The notes under the pieces were generated by a model. The model made no database searches. It saw only the letters and a program-made list of their open reading frames with translations, and had not been told where the DNA came from. Shown piece by piece: positions 54,036 through 62,420 of a DNA stretch of 64,000 nucleotides (the stretch's first letter is position 1; every line of letters starts with the position of its first letter). The stretch is from Blastococcus sp. CPCC 205250 (GTDB lineage: Bacteria; Actinomycetota; Actinomycetes; Mycobacteriales; Geodermatophilaceae): NCBI RefSeq assembly GCF_019799925.1, contig NZ_JABGCG010000002.1, forward strand, positions 310,001-374,000, in the 5' to 3' direction. Both the position numbers and the translations under genes were made by a program.

Positions 54036-55388
54036 GTGCGTCGAGAGGCCAGCGTGCTCCACCTGGACCTCGACGCCTTCTTCGCCGCCGTCGAGCAGCG
54101 CGACAAGCCCTCGCTGCGGGGCCGGCCGGTGGTCGTGGGCGGGGTCGGCGGCCGCGGCGTCGTCGCCACCGCCTCCTACGAGGCCCGGGCCTTCGGCGCC
54201 CGCTCGGCGATGTCGACCGCCGAGGCCCGGCGCCGCTGCCCGGCGGGGACGGCGTTCCTGGGCGGGCGCTTCGCGGCCTACCGGGCCACCTCCGACGTGG
54301 TCATGGGGCTGCTGCGGGAGCTCTCGCCGCTGGTCGAGCCCGTGTCGATCGACGAGGCGTACGTCGACCTGTCCGCCGTCGAGGGCCGGGACCTCTCCGT
54401 CGCGGGGGTCACCGCCCTGGCCCGGGGCCTCAAGGAGCGGATCGCCGCCGCGACCGGCGGGGTCACCGGCTCGGTCGGGATCGGCAGCTCGAAGCTGATG
54501 GCCAAGCTGGGCTCGGAGCTCGAGAAGCCCGACGGTCTGGTCGTCGTGGCGCCCGGCACGGAGCTCGAGGTGCTGCACCCGCTGCCGGTGACCCGGCTCG
54601 GCGGCGTCGGCCCGGCCACCGCCGAGCGGCTGCACGCCGTCGGCGTCCGCACGGTCGGCGACCTGGCCGCGCGCTCGCTGCCGGACCTGGTCGCGCTCGC
54701 CGGCCGCGCGCACGGCACCGGGCTGTACCAGCTGGCGCGGGCCGAGGACGACCGCGCCGTCGTCCCCGACCGGGAGACCAAGTCCGTGTCGGCGGAGGAG
54801 ACGTTCGAGCGCGACCTGACCGACCGGGCCGTGCTCGGCCGGGAGATCGACGCGATGGCCGCCCGGGTGGGCGGCCGGCTGCGCGCGGCGGCCTGGTCGG
54901 GCCGGACGGTGACGCTCAAGCTGCGTCGCTACGACTTCACCACCCTGACCCGCTCGCAGACCCTCCCGCAGCCGACCGACGACACCCGCGCGATCGCGCA
55001 GATCGCCCACCGGCTGCTCGACGAGGCGGGGACGGCGGGCGGGGTGCGGCTGCTCGGGGTGGGCGTCTCCGGGCTCTCGCTGTACGCGCAGGGCGACCTG
55101 TTCTCGATCGGCGAGGACCCGGGGGGACCGGCCGAGGCCGAGCGGCCGGTGGTCGAGGCACCCGAGCCCGAGCAGCTGCCCGCCGAGCGGCGGTGGTGGC
55201 CGGGTCAGGACGTGCGGCACGACGAGCTCGGCGCCGGCTGGGTGTGGGGCCGGGGGATCGGCCGGGTCACCGTGCGGTTCGAGGGCCCGCTCACCCCGCC
55301 GGGACCGGTGCGCACCCTGCGCGCCGACGACCCGGCGCTGCACCCGGCCGACCCGCCGGAGTGGCGGACGGCGACGATGGAGCCGTGA
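54036..55388 (+). CDS. dinB: DNA polymerase IV (Y-family)
   Basis: Error-prone translesion polymerase, 450 residues. Motifs: VLHLDLDAFFAAVEQRD (catalytic Asp), VVATASYEARAFGARSAMSTAEA, VEPVSIDEAYVDLSAV (Asp-Glu), GSVGIGSSKLMAKLGSELEKPDG and the thumb/little-finger RLGGVGPATAERL. A C-terminal extension of about 90 residues (EPEQLPAERRWWPGQDVRHDELGAGWVWGRGIGRVTVRFEG) is a small domain found in actinobacterial DinB. No LexA box (GAAC-N4-GTTC type) is seen before it. The start follows the leaderless pattern. Confidence 0.93.
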   Translation: MRREASVLHLDLDAFFAAVEQRDKPSLRGRPVVVGGVGGRGVVATASYEARAFGARSAMSTAEARRRCPAGTAFLGGRFAAYRATSDVVMGLLRELSPLVEPVSIDEAYVDLSAVEGRDLSVAGVTALARGLKERIAAATGGVTGSVGIGSSKLMAKLGSELEKPDGLVVVAPGTELEVLHPLPVTRLGGVGPATAERLHAVGVRTVGDLAARSLPDLVALAGRAHGTGLYQLARAEDDRAVVPDRETKSVSAEETFERDLTDRAVLGREIDAMAARVGGRLRAAAWSGRTVTLKLRRYDFTTLTRSQTLPQPTDDTRAIAQIAHRLLDEAGTAGGVRLLGVGVSGLSLYAQGDLFSIGEDPGGPAEAERPVVEAPEPEQLPAERRWWPGQDVRHDELGAGWVWGRGIGRVTVRFEGPLTPPGPVRTLRADDPALHPADPPEWRTATMEP

Positions 55389-55993
55389 ACGCCGACCCGA
55401 GCGCCCCCGAGCCCAGCGCCTGGGTGCGGATGACGGAGGCCGACCCCGGCCACTCTCCCGCCTACGTGCAGCGCTTCCGCACGCTCGCCGAACGGGGCAC
55501 CGACATCGTCGGGGAGGCCCGGCTGGTCGACGCGATGCTGCCGCGCGGCTCGCGGGTGCTCGACGCCGGCTGCGGACCGGGGCGGGTCGGCGGGCACCTG
55601 GCCCGCGCCGGGCACGACGTCGTCGGGGTGGACGTCGACCCGGTGCTGATCGCCGCGGCCGTCGAGGACCACCCCGGGCCGCGCTGGCTGGTCGGCGACC
55701 TCGCGCTGCTGGACCTGCCCGACCGCTTCGACGCGATCGTGTGCGCGGGCAACGTCGTCACCTTCCTCGCGCCCAGCACGCGGGTGGAGGTGCTGCGCCG
55801 CTTCCGCGCCCACCTCGCCCCCGAGGGCCGGGCCGTCGTGGGCTTCGGCGCCGGGCGGGACTACCCGTTCGAGGACTTCCTGGCCGACGCCGGCACCGCG
55901 GGGCTCGCGCCGTCGGTGCTGCTGTCGACCTGGCACCTGCACCCGTTCACGCCGGACTCGGACTTCCTGGTCGCGGTGCTGGCGCCGGCCTGA
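55385..55993 (+). CDS. Class I SAM-dependent methyltransferase
   Basis: A 202-residue methyltransferase: VLDAGCGPGRVGGHLARAGHDVVGVDVDPVLIAAA is the SAM-binding motif I with its acidic loop, followed by RFDAIVCAGNVVTFLAP and LAPEGRAVVGFGAG. Substrate unknown. Its GTG overlaps the dinB stop, so it is translationally coupled; a link to DNA repair is suggested only by position. Confidence 0.88.
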   Translation: MNADPSAPEPSAWVRMTEADPGHSPAYVQRFRTLAERGTDIVGEARLVDAMLPRGSRVLDAGCGPGRVGGHLARAGHDVVGVDVDPVLIAAAVEDHPGPRWLVGDLALLDLPDRFDAIVCAGNVVTFLAPSTRVEVLRRFRAHLAPEGRAVVGFGAGRDYPFEDFLADAGTAGLAPSVLLSTWHLHPFTPDSDFLVAVLAPA

Positions 55994-56016
55994 CCGGCTC
56001 CTCGGTCAGGCCGGCG
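55983..56016. terminator. Bidirectional hairpin between methyltransferase and PucR regulator
   Basis: A 14-bp perfect stem (CGCCGGCCTGACCG with its complement) and a 6-nt loop. Each arm contains the stop codon of one of the two converging genes. Confidence 0.72.
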
Positions 56017-57187
56017 GGAGCGCCAGCGCCACGGTCAGCTCCAGCACGGTCTTCGGGTCGTCGAGCCGGTCGCCGAAGAGCTCGCGCAGCTGGCCCATCC
56101 GGTAGCGCACCGTCTGCGGGTGCACGAAGAGGTCGGCGGCGACCTGCTCGCGCCGTCCCTGGTGCAGCAGCCAGGAGCGCAGCGTCTCGGTGAGCTTCTC
56201 GCGCGCCGTGTCGCCCACGGCGTCGAGCGGGGCGAGCACGCGGGCCCGCAGGTCACCCAGCGCGGTGGCGTCGGCCCGCAGCACGAGCTCGGCGAGCCGC
56301 TCCTCGGTGTCCAGCGGCGCCTCCCCCTCGGCCCGCATCCCCAGCTGCAGGGCCCGGTACGCCCGTGCGTAGGAGGCCTGCGCCTGGGCCCACGGCCGGG
56401 GGGGCCCGACCACCGCCTCCCGGCCCGTGAGCGCGGTCAGCAGGGCGGCCCGCCCGCGGCGCTCGGCGTCGGGGACCAGCAGCACCACGCGCTCGGGTCC
56501 GGGACCGGTGTCGGGCAGCTCCTCGGTGCTGACCAGGGTGCGGACGTCGAGGGCCGACAGCGCGGCCCGGGTGTGCCCCTCGGGCAGCAGGACGGCGGTG
56601 AGGGTGCGCGGCGGCAGCCACTCCGCCCGCTCCGCGGCCGCCGTCAGGTCGTGCAGCGGCCGCCCCGCGATGAGGACGGCGGTCAGGCGCTCCAGGTGCC
56701 GGCGGCGGGCCCGGCCCGTGGAGGCCAGCTCGTCGGCGTGCCCGGCGACGCTGGAGGCCGAGAGCTGGTCGATGTAGGCGAAGACCAGCTCGGCGAAGCG
56801 CGCCAGCCCCGCCGCGGACATCCCCGCCGCGACCGCCGCGCTGCTCATCTGCCGCCAGGAGACCCGCGCACCCACCCGGTAGGCGGCCAGCAGGGCGTCC
56901 ATCGGCCGGCCGCTGCGGGCCTCCCCGCGGCCCAGCGCGTAGGCACCGTCCAGCGCCGGGCCCACCGGCCGGCTGGGGTCGGCGCCACCGGTCGCGAGGC
57001 TGAGGAAGCCGCCGAGGGCCAGCTGGACGGCCCGGTCGATCGTGCGGCCCATGTCCCCGCCGAACGCGTCGGCGTAGCTGGGCACCTCCACGACGATGGC
57101 CGCGATGGTCGACTCCGCGACCGCCGGCAGCTCCTCGAGCAGCGCCGCCGCGACGTGCGGCGGGAACGGGGACTCGTCCTCGGTCAC
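56006..57187 (-). CDS. PucR/CdaR-type transcriptional regulator
   Basis: A 393-residue regulator. An N-terminal helical RsbRD-like domain (about 10-170: MGRTIDRAVQLALGGFL, RPMDALLAAYRVGARVSWRQM) is followed by a GGDEF-like degenerate middle (about 180-290) and the C-terminal PucR HTH (about 335-385: KLTETLRSWLLHQGRREQVAADLFVHPQTVRYRMGQLRELFGDRLDDP). It is divergent from the reductase/desaturase pair, which it most likely controls. An inverted repeat between them is a candidate operator. Confidence 0.9.
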   Translation of the reverse strand: MTEDESPFPPHVAAALLEELPAVAESTIAAIVVEVPSYADAFGGDMGRTIDRAVQLALGGFLSLATGGADPSRPVGPALDGAYALGRGEARSGRPMDALLAAYRVGARVSWRQMSSAAVAAGMSAAGLARFAELVFAYIDQLSASSVAGHADELASTGRARRRHLERLTAVLIAGRPLHDLTAAAERAEWLPPRTLTAVLLPEGHTRAALSALDVRTLVSTEELPDTGPGPERVVLLVPDAERRGRAALLTALTGREAVVGPPRPWAQAQASYARAYRALQLGMRAEGEAPLDTEERLAELVLRADATALGDLRARVLAPLDAVGDTAREKLTETLRSWLLHQGRREQVAADLFVHPQTVRYRMGQLRELFGDRLDDPKTVLELTVALALPPA

Positions 57188-57222
57188 AGCACCCTCCCCG
57201 GAGCACTTGTCACTGGCGAACA

Positions 57223-57261
57223 AAGTACCGCCGCCGATTCACGTCCAGACGACAGGTACTT
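57223..57261. promoter_or_regulatory. Inverted repeat AAGTACC-N25-GGTACTT
   Basis: Perfect 7-bp arms 25 bp apart in the divergent promoter region of the PucR regulator and the reductase/desaturase genes. A likely binding site for the regulator or a looped pair of half-sites. Confidence 0.45.
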
Positions 57262-57288
57262 AGCAGCCAGACTGGGAAACCTGGAGAC

Positions 57289-58398
57289 ATGACCGTTATG
57301 CAGCCGAGTCCTCCCTCGACCCGGCCCCGGCTGACGGCGCTGCGCGACCGCGTCCTCAAGCTCGCCGAGCTGGCGACGACGCCGCTGCTGCCGCAGGACT
57401 ACCTCGACCTGGTCGACCCGCTGCGCTCCGGCGCGGCACTGCGCGGCCGCATCGAGGAGGTCCACCGGGAGACCCGGGACGCCGCCACGCTCGTGATCCG
57501 CCCCGGCCGCGACTGGCGGCCGCACGTGCCGGGCCAGTACGTGCGCATCGGCATCGACGTCGACGGCGTGCGCCAGTGGCGGGCGTACTCGATCACCTCG
57601 GTGCTCGGGCGGGCCGACGGCTGCTTCAGCATCACGGTCAAGGCCATCCCGGACGGCCGGGTCAGCAACCACCTGGTGCGCCGCACCGAGCCGGGCACGA
57701 TCGTCCAGCTCGACCAGGCGACCGGCGAGTTCGTGCTCCCGCAGCAGACGCCCGACAAGGCCCTGTTCGTGACGGCCGGCTCCGGCATCACCCCGGTGAT
57801 GGGCATCCTGCGCAACCTGGCCGACGACGTGGCCACCGACGTCGTCCTCATCCACTCCGCGCCCACCGCCGACGACGTCATCTTCGGTGCCGAGCTGCGC
57901 GAGCTGGCCGCCGCCGGGCGGATCCGGCTGGTCGAGCAGCACACCGACACCGACGGGATGCTCGACGCCGCCAGCATCGCGGCCCTGGTCCCCGACCTGG
58001 CCGAGCGCGCCACCTGGGCCTGCGGGCCGCTGCCGATGCTCGAGGCCCTGGAGCAGTACTGGGCCGACGCCGGCGTGGCCGACCAGCTGTACACCGAGCG
58101 CTTCCGGCCGGCGATCGTCGCCGGGGACGGCGAGGGCGGCACCGTCACCTTCACCGAGAACGGGCTGACGCTCGAGGCCGACGGCTCGACCCCGATCCTC
58201 GACGCCGCCGAGGACGCCGGCGTCCTCATGCCCAGCGGCTGCCGCATGGGCATCTGCTTCGGCTGCGTCCTGCCGCTGCGCGAGGGCGCCGTGCGCGACC
58301 TGCGCACCGGCGAGGTCACCACCGCCGCCCCCGGCGACGGCGTCCTCGTCCAGACCTGCGTCAGCGCCGCTGCCGGCGCCTGCGCCATCGATCACTGA
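57289..58398 (+). CDS. Ferredoxin reductase (FAD/NAD domain plus 2Fe-2S) partner of the desaturase
   Basis: A 369-residue electron-transfer protein. The FNR-like part (about 45-275) has RAYSITS for FAD binding, KAIPDGRVSNHL, and FVTAGSGITPVMGILRNL for NAD(P)H. The C-terminal 2Fe-2S ferredoxin domain has Cys318, Cys323 and Cys326 (SGCRMGICFGC) and a distal Cys (QTCVSA). It resembles the mycobacterial oxidoreductase that serves DesA3 (Rv3230c-like). It delivers electrons to the desaturase 64 bp downstream. Met4 is an alternative start, better spaced to the GGAG site. Confidence 0.92.
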   Translation: MTVMQPSPPSTRPRLTALRDRVLKLAELATTPLLPQDYLDLVDPLRSGAALRGRIEEVHRETRDAATLVIRPGRDWRPHVPGQYVRIGIDVDGVRQWRAYSITSVLGRADGCFSITVKAIPDGRVSNHLVRRTEPGTIVQLDQATGEFVLPQQTPDKALFVTAGSGITPVMGILRNLADDVATDVVLIHSAPTADDVIFGAELRELAAAGRIRLVEQHTDTDGMLDAASIAALVPDLAERATWACGPLPMLEALEQYWADAGVADQLYTERFRPAIVAGDGEGGTVTFTENGLTLEADGSTPILDAAEDAGVLMPSGCRMGICFGCVLPLREGAVRDLRTGEVTTAAPGDGVLVQTCVSAAAGACAIDH

Positions 58399-58462
58399 GC
58401 GAGTCCTGCTCGCCGACCACTGACCCATCGCACCCCGAGACCTGCGCTGAGGAGCGACCCCC

Positions 58463-59665
58463 ATGACCGTGATCCAGAAGAAGTCCGACAACCCGATCGC
58501 CCACCTGACCGCCGAGGACATCGAGCTGCTGGGCAAGCAGCTCGACGCCATCCGGCAGAGCGTGCTCGACACCCGCGGCGAGGACGACGCCCGCTACATC
58601 CGCACCGTCATCGACGTGCACCGCAAGCTCGAGCTCGGCAGCCGCGCCGTGCTGCTGGCCTCGGGTTTCCCGCCGGCCTGGATCCTGGGGACCATCGGCC
58701 TGTCGGTCGCCAAGATCCTCGAGAACATGGAGATCGGGCACAACATCCTGCACGGCCAGTGGGACTGGATGCGCGACCCGAAGATCCACTCCACGACGTG
58801 GGAGTGGGACATGGCCAGCCCGGCCGAGCAGTGGAAGCACTCGCACAACCAGCTCCACCACACGTACACGAACGTGATCGGCAAGGACAACGACCTCGGC
58901 TACGGCATCATGCGCGTCGACGAGGACCAGAAGTGGGTGCCGGCCTACCTGGCCCAGCCGCTGTGGAGCTTCATCAACGCCTGCTTCTTCGAGTACGGCA
59001 TCGCCGCGTACGACCTCGAGCTGGGCCGGGTCATCGCCACGGGCCAGACCAAGGACCCCGACTTCCGGCGCCGCGCCAAGCAGGTGCTCGGCAAGATCGG
59101 GCGCCAGGTGCGCAAGGACTACGTCATCCACCCGCTGCTGTCCGGCCCGAACTTCGTGCCCACCCTGGCGGCGAACTTCGTCGCGAACGTCGTCCGCAAC
59201 CTGTGGTCGAACTCGGTCATCCTCTGCGGGCACTTCCCCGAGGGCGTCGAGACGTTCGAGAAGCGCTCGATCGACGGTGAGACCAAGGGCGAGTGGTACG
59301 TGCGCCAGATGCTCGGGTCGGCCAACATCTCCGGCTCCAAGGCCATGCACCTGATGACCGGGAACCTGTCGCACCAGATCGAGCACCACCTGTTCCCCGA
59401 CCTGCCGAGCAACCGGTACGCCGAGATCGCGCCGCAGGTCAAGGCGCTGTTCGACGAGTACGGCCTGAACTACCACTCGGCGCCGATGCACAAGCAGGTC
59501 TACTCCGCCTGGCACAAGATCTTCCGGCTCTCGCTGCCCAACGGCTGGCTGGACAACACGACGCCGAAGAACCTGCCCACGCAGCTGGTGAAGCTGTGGA
59601 AGATGTCGACCGGCCCCAAGTCGGCCCGCCGCCGTCTGCTGCAGGCCGAGGCCGCTGCCGCCTGA
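58463..59665 (+). CDS. Membrane fatty acid (acyl-CoA) desaturase, DesA3-like
   Basis: A 400-residue membrane di-iron desaturase with the three histidine boxes HNILH (93-97), HSHNQLHH (about 126-133) and HQIEHH (about 304-309). Hydrophobic segments lie around 53-75 and 160-185. The third box with Q-EHH places it with acyl-CoA/acyl-lipid delta-9-type desaturases; the exact double-bond position is unknown. Start ATG with a GAGGAG site. Co-transcribed with the ferredoxin reductase. A role in keeping membranes fluid is expected. Confidence 0.92.
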   Translation: MTVIQKKSDNPIAHLTAEDIELLGKQLDAIRQSVLDTRGEDDARYIRTVIDVHRKLELGSRAVLLASGFPPAWILGTIGLSVAKILENMEIGHNILHGQWDWMRDPKIHSTTWEWDMASPAEQWKHSHNQLHHTYTNVIGKDNDLGYGIMRVDEDQKWVPAYLAQPLWSFINACFFEYGIAAYDLELGRVIATGQTKDPDFRRRAKQVLGKIGRQVRKDYVIHPLLSGPNFVPTLAANFVANVVRNLWSNSVILCGHFPEGVETFEKRSIDGETKGEWYVRQMLGSANISGSKAMHLMTGNLSHQIEHHLFPDLPSNRYAEIAPQVKALFDEYGLNYHSAPMHKQVYSAWHKIFRLSLPNGWLDNTTPKNLPTQLVKLWKMSTGPKSARRRLLQAEAAAA

Positions 59666-59691
59666 TCCGCCCCCTGGACGACCGCAGTACA

Positions 59692-59728
59692 CCGGTGACC
59701 CGGAACGCCTCGCGTTCCGGGTCACCGG
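59692..59728. terminator. Bidirectional hairpin after the desaturase
   Basis: A 16-bp perfect stem (CCGGTGACCCGGAACG with its complement) and a CCTCG loop between the desaturase and the converging NAD-kinase-like gene. Confidence 0.75.
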
Positions 59729-59731
59729 CGC

Positions 59732-60610
59732 CTAGAGCAGGTGCAGCTGCCGGTCCGCGCGGCGCACGGTGACCCGCTGACCCCAGGACAGCGTCAGCCG
59801 GTCGGCCTCCAGCCCGTCGCCGAAGACGACCAGGCCGTCGGACTCCACCGACAGCTCCAGCGCCCCGCCGGCGTCGAGCAGGCCCTCGGTGCACGTCGTC
59901 CCGGTGGCCGGTGACGGCCAGGCCTCCCGGACGAACCAGGCCAGCCGCGGGTCGGTCGGCGCGGGCAGCGGCAGCGGGCTGCGCCGCTCCAGCCAGGCCG
60001 AGCGGCACCAGCCCGTCGCGCCCGTGCCGGTCGACACCAGCACGCCGGACGACGCCTGCCGCTCCGGCTGCGCCCCGGGCGGGGTCAGCCGGTACCGCGC
60101 CGTCTGGTGCGTGGGGGAGCCGACGTACACCTCGTTGAGCGCCCGCAGCACCTGGCCGTCGTCCGCCTCGGCCTCCACCATCGTCAGCGGCGTCGGCCGG
60201 GGCCGGTCGCGCAGCAGCGCCGCGACGTCGTCCGGGCGGTGCCGGACCAGCACGCCGGGGTTGCGGCCGGGCTCGGGGTCGACGCCGAGGACCGGCTGCC
60301 CGTCGAGGTACTTGGCGACGTTGGCGACCAGCCCGTCCTGGCCGACGACGAGGACGACGTCGTCGGCGGCGAACAGGAAGCGGGGGAGATCCGCCCGCTC
60401 GACGCTCCCCCGGCGCCAGTCGACCGGGATGCCGGCCGTGGCCGCCGCCAGGGCCCGGGCCTGCGCCGCATCGCGTTCGGCGACCTCGGCGATGTCGCGG
60501 CCGCGCGTGCGCAGGAAGAAGGCCGCCTGCGCCACCGTGCCGTGCCGGATGACCAGCTCCCGCAGCTCCGTCGCGCGGGAGACGACGACCACCCGCGGGG
60601 CCAGGCTCAC
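59732..60610 (-). CDS. Divergent NAD-kinase-like protein
   Basis: A 292-residue protein of the NAD kinase/diacylglycerol kinase fold. It keeps the NE motif ALNEVYVG (Asn159-Glu160), the glycine-rich STGTGATGW loop (193-201) and the strand pattern of NAD kinases. The usual GGDG motif is changed to VVGQDGLV (90-93), so nucleotide binding or activity may differ. Its GTG overlaps the stop of the SPFH gene (GTGA). The housekeeping NAD kinase of the genome is presumably elsewhere. Role unknown; it may bind or phosphorylate an NAD-related compound. Confidence 0.78.
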   Translation of the reverse strand: MSLAPRVVVVSRATELRELVIRHGTVAQAAFFLRTRGRDIAEVAERDAAQARALAAATAGIPVDWRRGSVERADLPRFLFAADDVVLVVGQDGLVANVAKYLDGQPVLGVDPEPGRNPGVLVRHRPDDVAALLRDRPRPTPLTMVEAEADDGQVLRALNEVYVGSPTHQTARYRLTPPGAQPERQASSGVLVSTGTGATGWCRSAWLERRSPLPLPAPTDPRLAWFVREAWPSPATGTTCTEGLLDAGGALELSVESDGLVVFGDGLEADRLTLSWGQRVTVRRADRQLHLL

Positions 60611-61605
60611 CGGGCACCGCCCAGCCGGGCCAGCACCGGGGCGAGCAGGTCGGGCGTGAGCACCAGGCTGTCGACCTGGGGCAGGCTCTTCGCGAGCTCA
60701 CGGGCGGCGACGGCGAGCAGCACGTCGGCGGGGATCTCCGCGTGCGCGGCCAGGTACGCCGCCGTCGCCTCGCCCCGGGCCGCGCCGGTCAGCTGCTCGG
60801 CCTCGGCGCGGACCCGCGCCGAGCGCTGGTCGCGGGTGGCCTGGGCCTCGCTGGCCACCTCGGCGGCGGCTGCGGCGTGCTCGGCCTCCCGGCGGGCGTT
60901 GACACCCCGCTGGCCGACGAGCTCCTCCTCGCGCCGGGCCAGCTCGATCTGGTTGGCCAGCTCGTTCTCGCTGATCGCCCGCTCGCGCTCCACGGCGAGC
61001 GCCCGCCGCTCGTAGGTCGCCCGGTCGGCCTCCTGCTGGACGCGCTCGCGGGTGGGCGTCTGCAGGGCACGCTCGACGTCGGCCTCGGGGCGGACGGCGA
61101 CCACCCGCACCCCGATGACGGCGATGCCGGTCGCGGCCAGCCGGGGGTCGGCGGTCAGGCCGCGCTCGACCGCCTCCCGGATGGGCCCGACGCCCCGGGT
61201 GAGGGCGGTGGCGAGGTCGATCGTGGTCAGCAGGTCCAGGGCGTGCTGCTGGGCGGACTCGGTGAGCAGGCCGGCGACCTGCTCGAGCGGGGTGCCGCGC
61301 CAGTGGCCGGTGTCGGGGTCGATGGAGAAGTCGACCCGCGCGGCGGCCAGCGCGGGGTCGGTGACGCGGGAGGTCAGCGTCATCTGCACCGTCACGTCCT
61401 GGAAGTCCGCCGTCCGGGCGTGGAAGAGCAGCGGGAGCTCGCGGTCGTCCACCGGGATCTCCGAGAGCACAGCCGACAGCGGCCGGAACCAGAAGCTGGC
61501 GCCGGTGGCCGCCTGGACGACCGCGCCGTTGCGCACCCGGAGGACGTGCGTGGTCGCCGAGCCGCGGAGGTGGCGGACGAAGGGGTAGCGCGTGATGTCG
61601 GCCAT
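60607..61605 (-). CDS. SPFH/band 7 domain protein
   Basis: A 332-residue SPFH protein without an N-terminal membrane helix: [15 protein letters not shown], then the SPFH domain (about 20-190: [53 protein letters not shown]), a charged coiled coil (about 190-285: [23 protein letters not shown]) and a short C-terminal part ([30 protein letters not shown]). It is distinct from the flotillin at 51778. It is divergent from the Nudix regulator and overlaps the NAD-kinase-like gene. Confidence 0.87.
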   Translation of the reverse strand: MADITRYPFVRHLRGSATTHVLRVRNGAVVQAATGASFWFRPLSAVLSEIPVDDRELPLLFHARTADFQDVTVQMTLTSRVTDPALAAARVDFSIDPDTGHWRGTPLEQVAGLLTESAQQHALDLLTTIDLATALTRGVGPIREAVERGLTADPRLAATGIAVIGVRVVAVRPEADVERALQTPTRERVQQEADRATYERRALAVERERAISENELANQIELARREEELVGQRGVNARREAEHAAAAAEVASEAQATRDQRSARVRAEAEQLTGAARGEATAAYLAAHAEIPADVLLAVAARELAKSLPQVDSLVLTPDLLAPVLARLGGAR

Positions 61606-61630
61606 CGGGGTTCCTCTCCTCGACACGTTG

Positions 61631-61679
61631 TCGTCGGATTGACGATAAGCCACTGGACGGCTTGTCGTCAACCTGACGA
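61631..61679. promoter_or_regulatory. Two operator-like palindromes TCGTC-N5-GACGA
   Basis: TCGTCGGATTGACGA (61631-61645) and TCGTCAACCTGACGA (61665-61679) lie 34 bp apart in the divergent promoter between the SPFH gene and the Nudix regulator. The second overlaps the expected -35 of the regulator. They look like sites for the adjacent NrtR-type regulator and for autoregulation. Confidence 0.65.
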
Positions 61680-61687
61680 TTGGCGGA

Positions 61688-61693
61688 TAGGCT
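61688..61693 (+). promoter_or_regulatory. -10-like TAGGCT before the Nudix regulator
   Basis: It is 7 nt before GTG 61701, a leaderless pattern, and decides that start over an upstream in-frame codon at 61680. Confidence 0.55.
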
Positions 61694-61700
61694 GCGAGGC

Positions 61701-62399
61701 GTGGACCGGTACGACCCGCGGACGTTCCCGGCAGTGGCCGTCACGGTGGACCTCGTGGTCCTGACCGTGCGGGCCGACGAGCTGCAGGTGCTGGTGGTGC
61801 GCCGCGGCGAGGAGCCGTTCGCCGGCCGGGAGGCGCTCCCCGGGGGGTTCGTGCGGCCCGACGAGGACCTGCTGGCGGCGGCGCAGCGGGAGCTCGCCGA
61901 GGAGACCGGGCTGACGCCGGGCGCGGCCCACCTCGAGCAGCTGGCCTCCTACGGCGCGCCGGACCGCGACCCGCGGATGCGCGTGGTCACCGTGGCGCAC
62001 CTGGCGCTGGTCGCCGATCCGCCGGCGCCGCGGGCGGGCAGCGACGCCGCGGCGGCCCGGTGGGCTCCGGTGGCGGAGGTGTCGCCGGGGCTGGCCTTCG
62101 ACCACGACCGGGTGCTGCGCGACGGCGTGGCCCGCGCCCGGGCGAAGCTGGAGTACACCGCGCTCGCGGCGTCCTTCTGCGGCACGGCGTTCACCGTCGC
62201 CGAGCTGCGCCGGGTGTACGAGGCCGTGTGGGGGCGGCCGCTGGACCCCCGCAACTTCCACCGCAAGGTGACCAGCGCGCCCGGCTTCCTGGAGGCGACG
62301 GGGGAGACGACGACGCGGGACGGCGGGCGGCCGGCGCAGCTCTACCGCCGGGGGACGGCGGCCGCGCTGCACCCGCCCCTGCTGCGCGCGGAGAACTGA
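61701..62399 (+). CDS. NrtR-type Nudix transcriptional regulator
   Basis: A 232-residue two-domain protein. The N-terminal Nudix domain has a complete Nudix box (49-71: G-x5-E-x7-REL-EE-GL), and the C-terminal winged helix (about 145-225: FTVAELRRVYEAVWGRPLDPRNFHRKVTSAPGFLE) is that of NrtR. NrtR proteins sense ADP-ribose or related NAD metabolites and repress NAD-metabolism genes. In many the box is degenerate; here it is intact, so hydrolysis is possible. Divergent from the SPFH/NAD-kinase-like operon. Confidence 0.88.
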   Translation: MDRYDPRTFPAVAVTVDLVVLTVRADELQVLVVRRGEEPFAGREALPGGFVRPDEDLLAAAQRELAEETGLTPGAAHLEQLASYGAPDRDPRMRVVTVAHLALVADPPAPRAGSDAAAARWAPVAEVSPGLAFDHDRVLRDGVARARAKLEYTALAASFCGTAFTVAELRRVYEAVWGRPLDPRNFHRKVTSAPGFLEATGETTTRDGGRPAQLYRRGTAAALHPPLLRAEN

Positions 62400-62420
62400 C
62401 CTCGCCGGCCGCGGAGGCGG

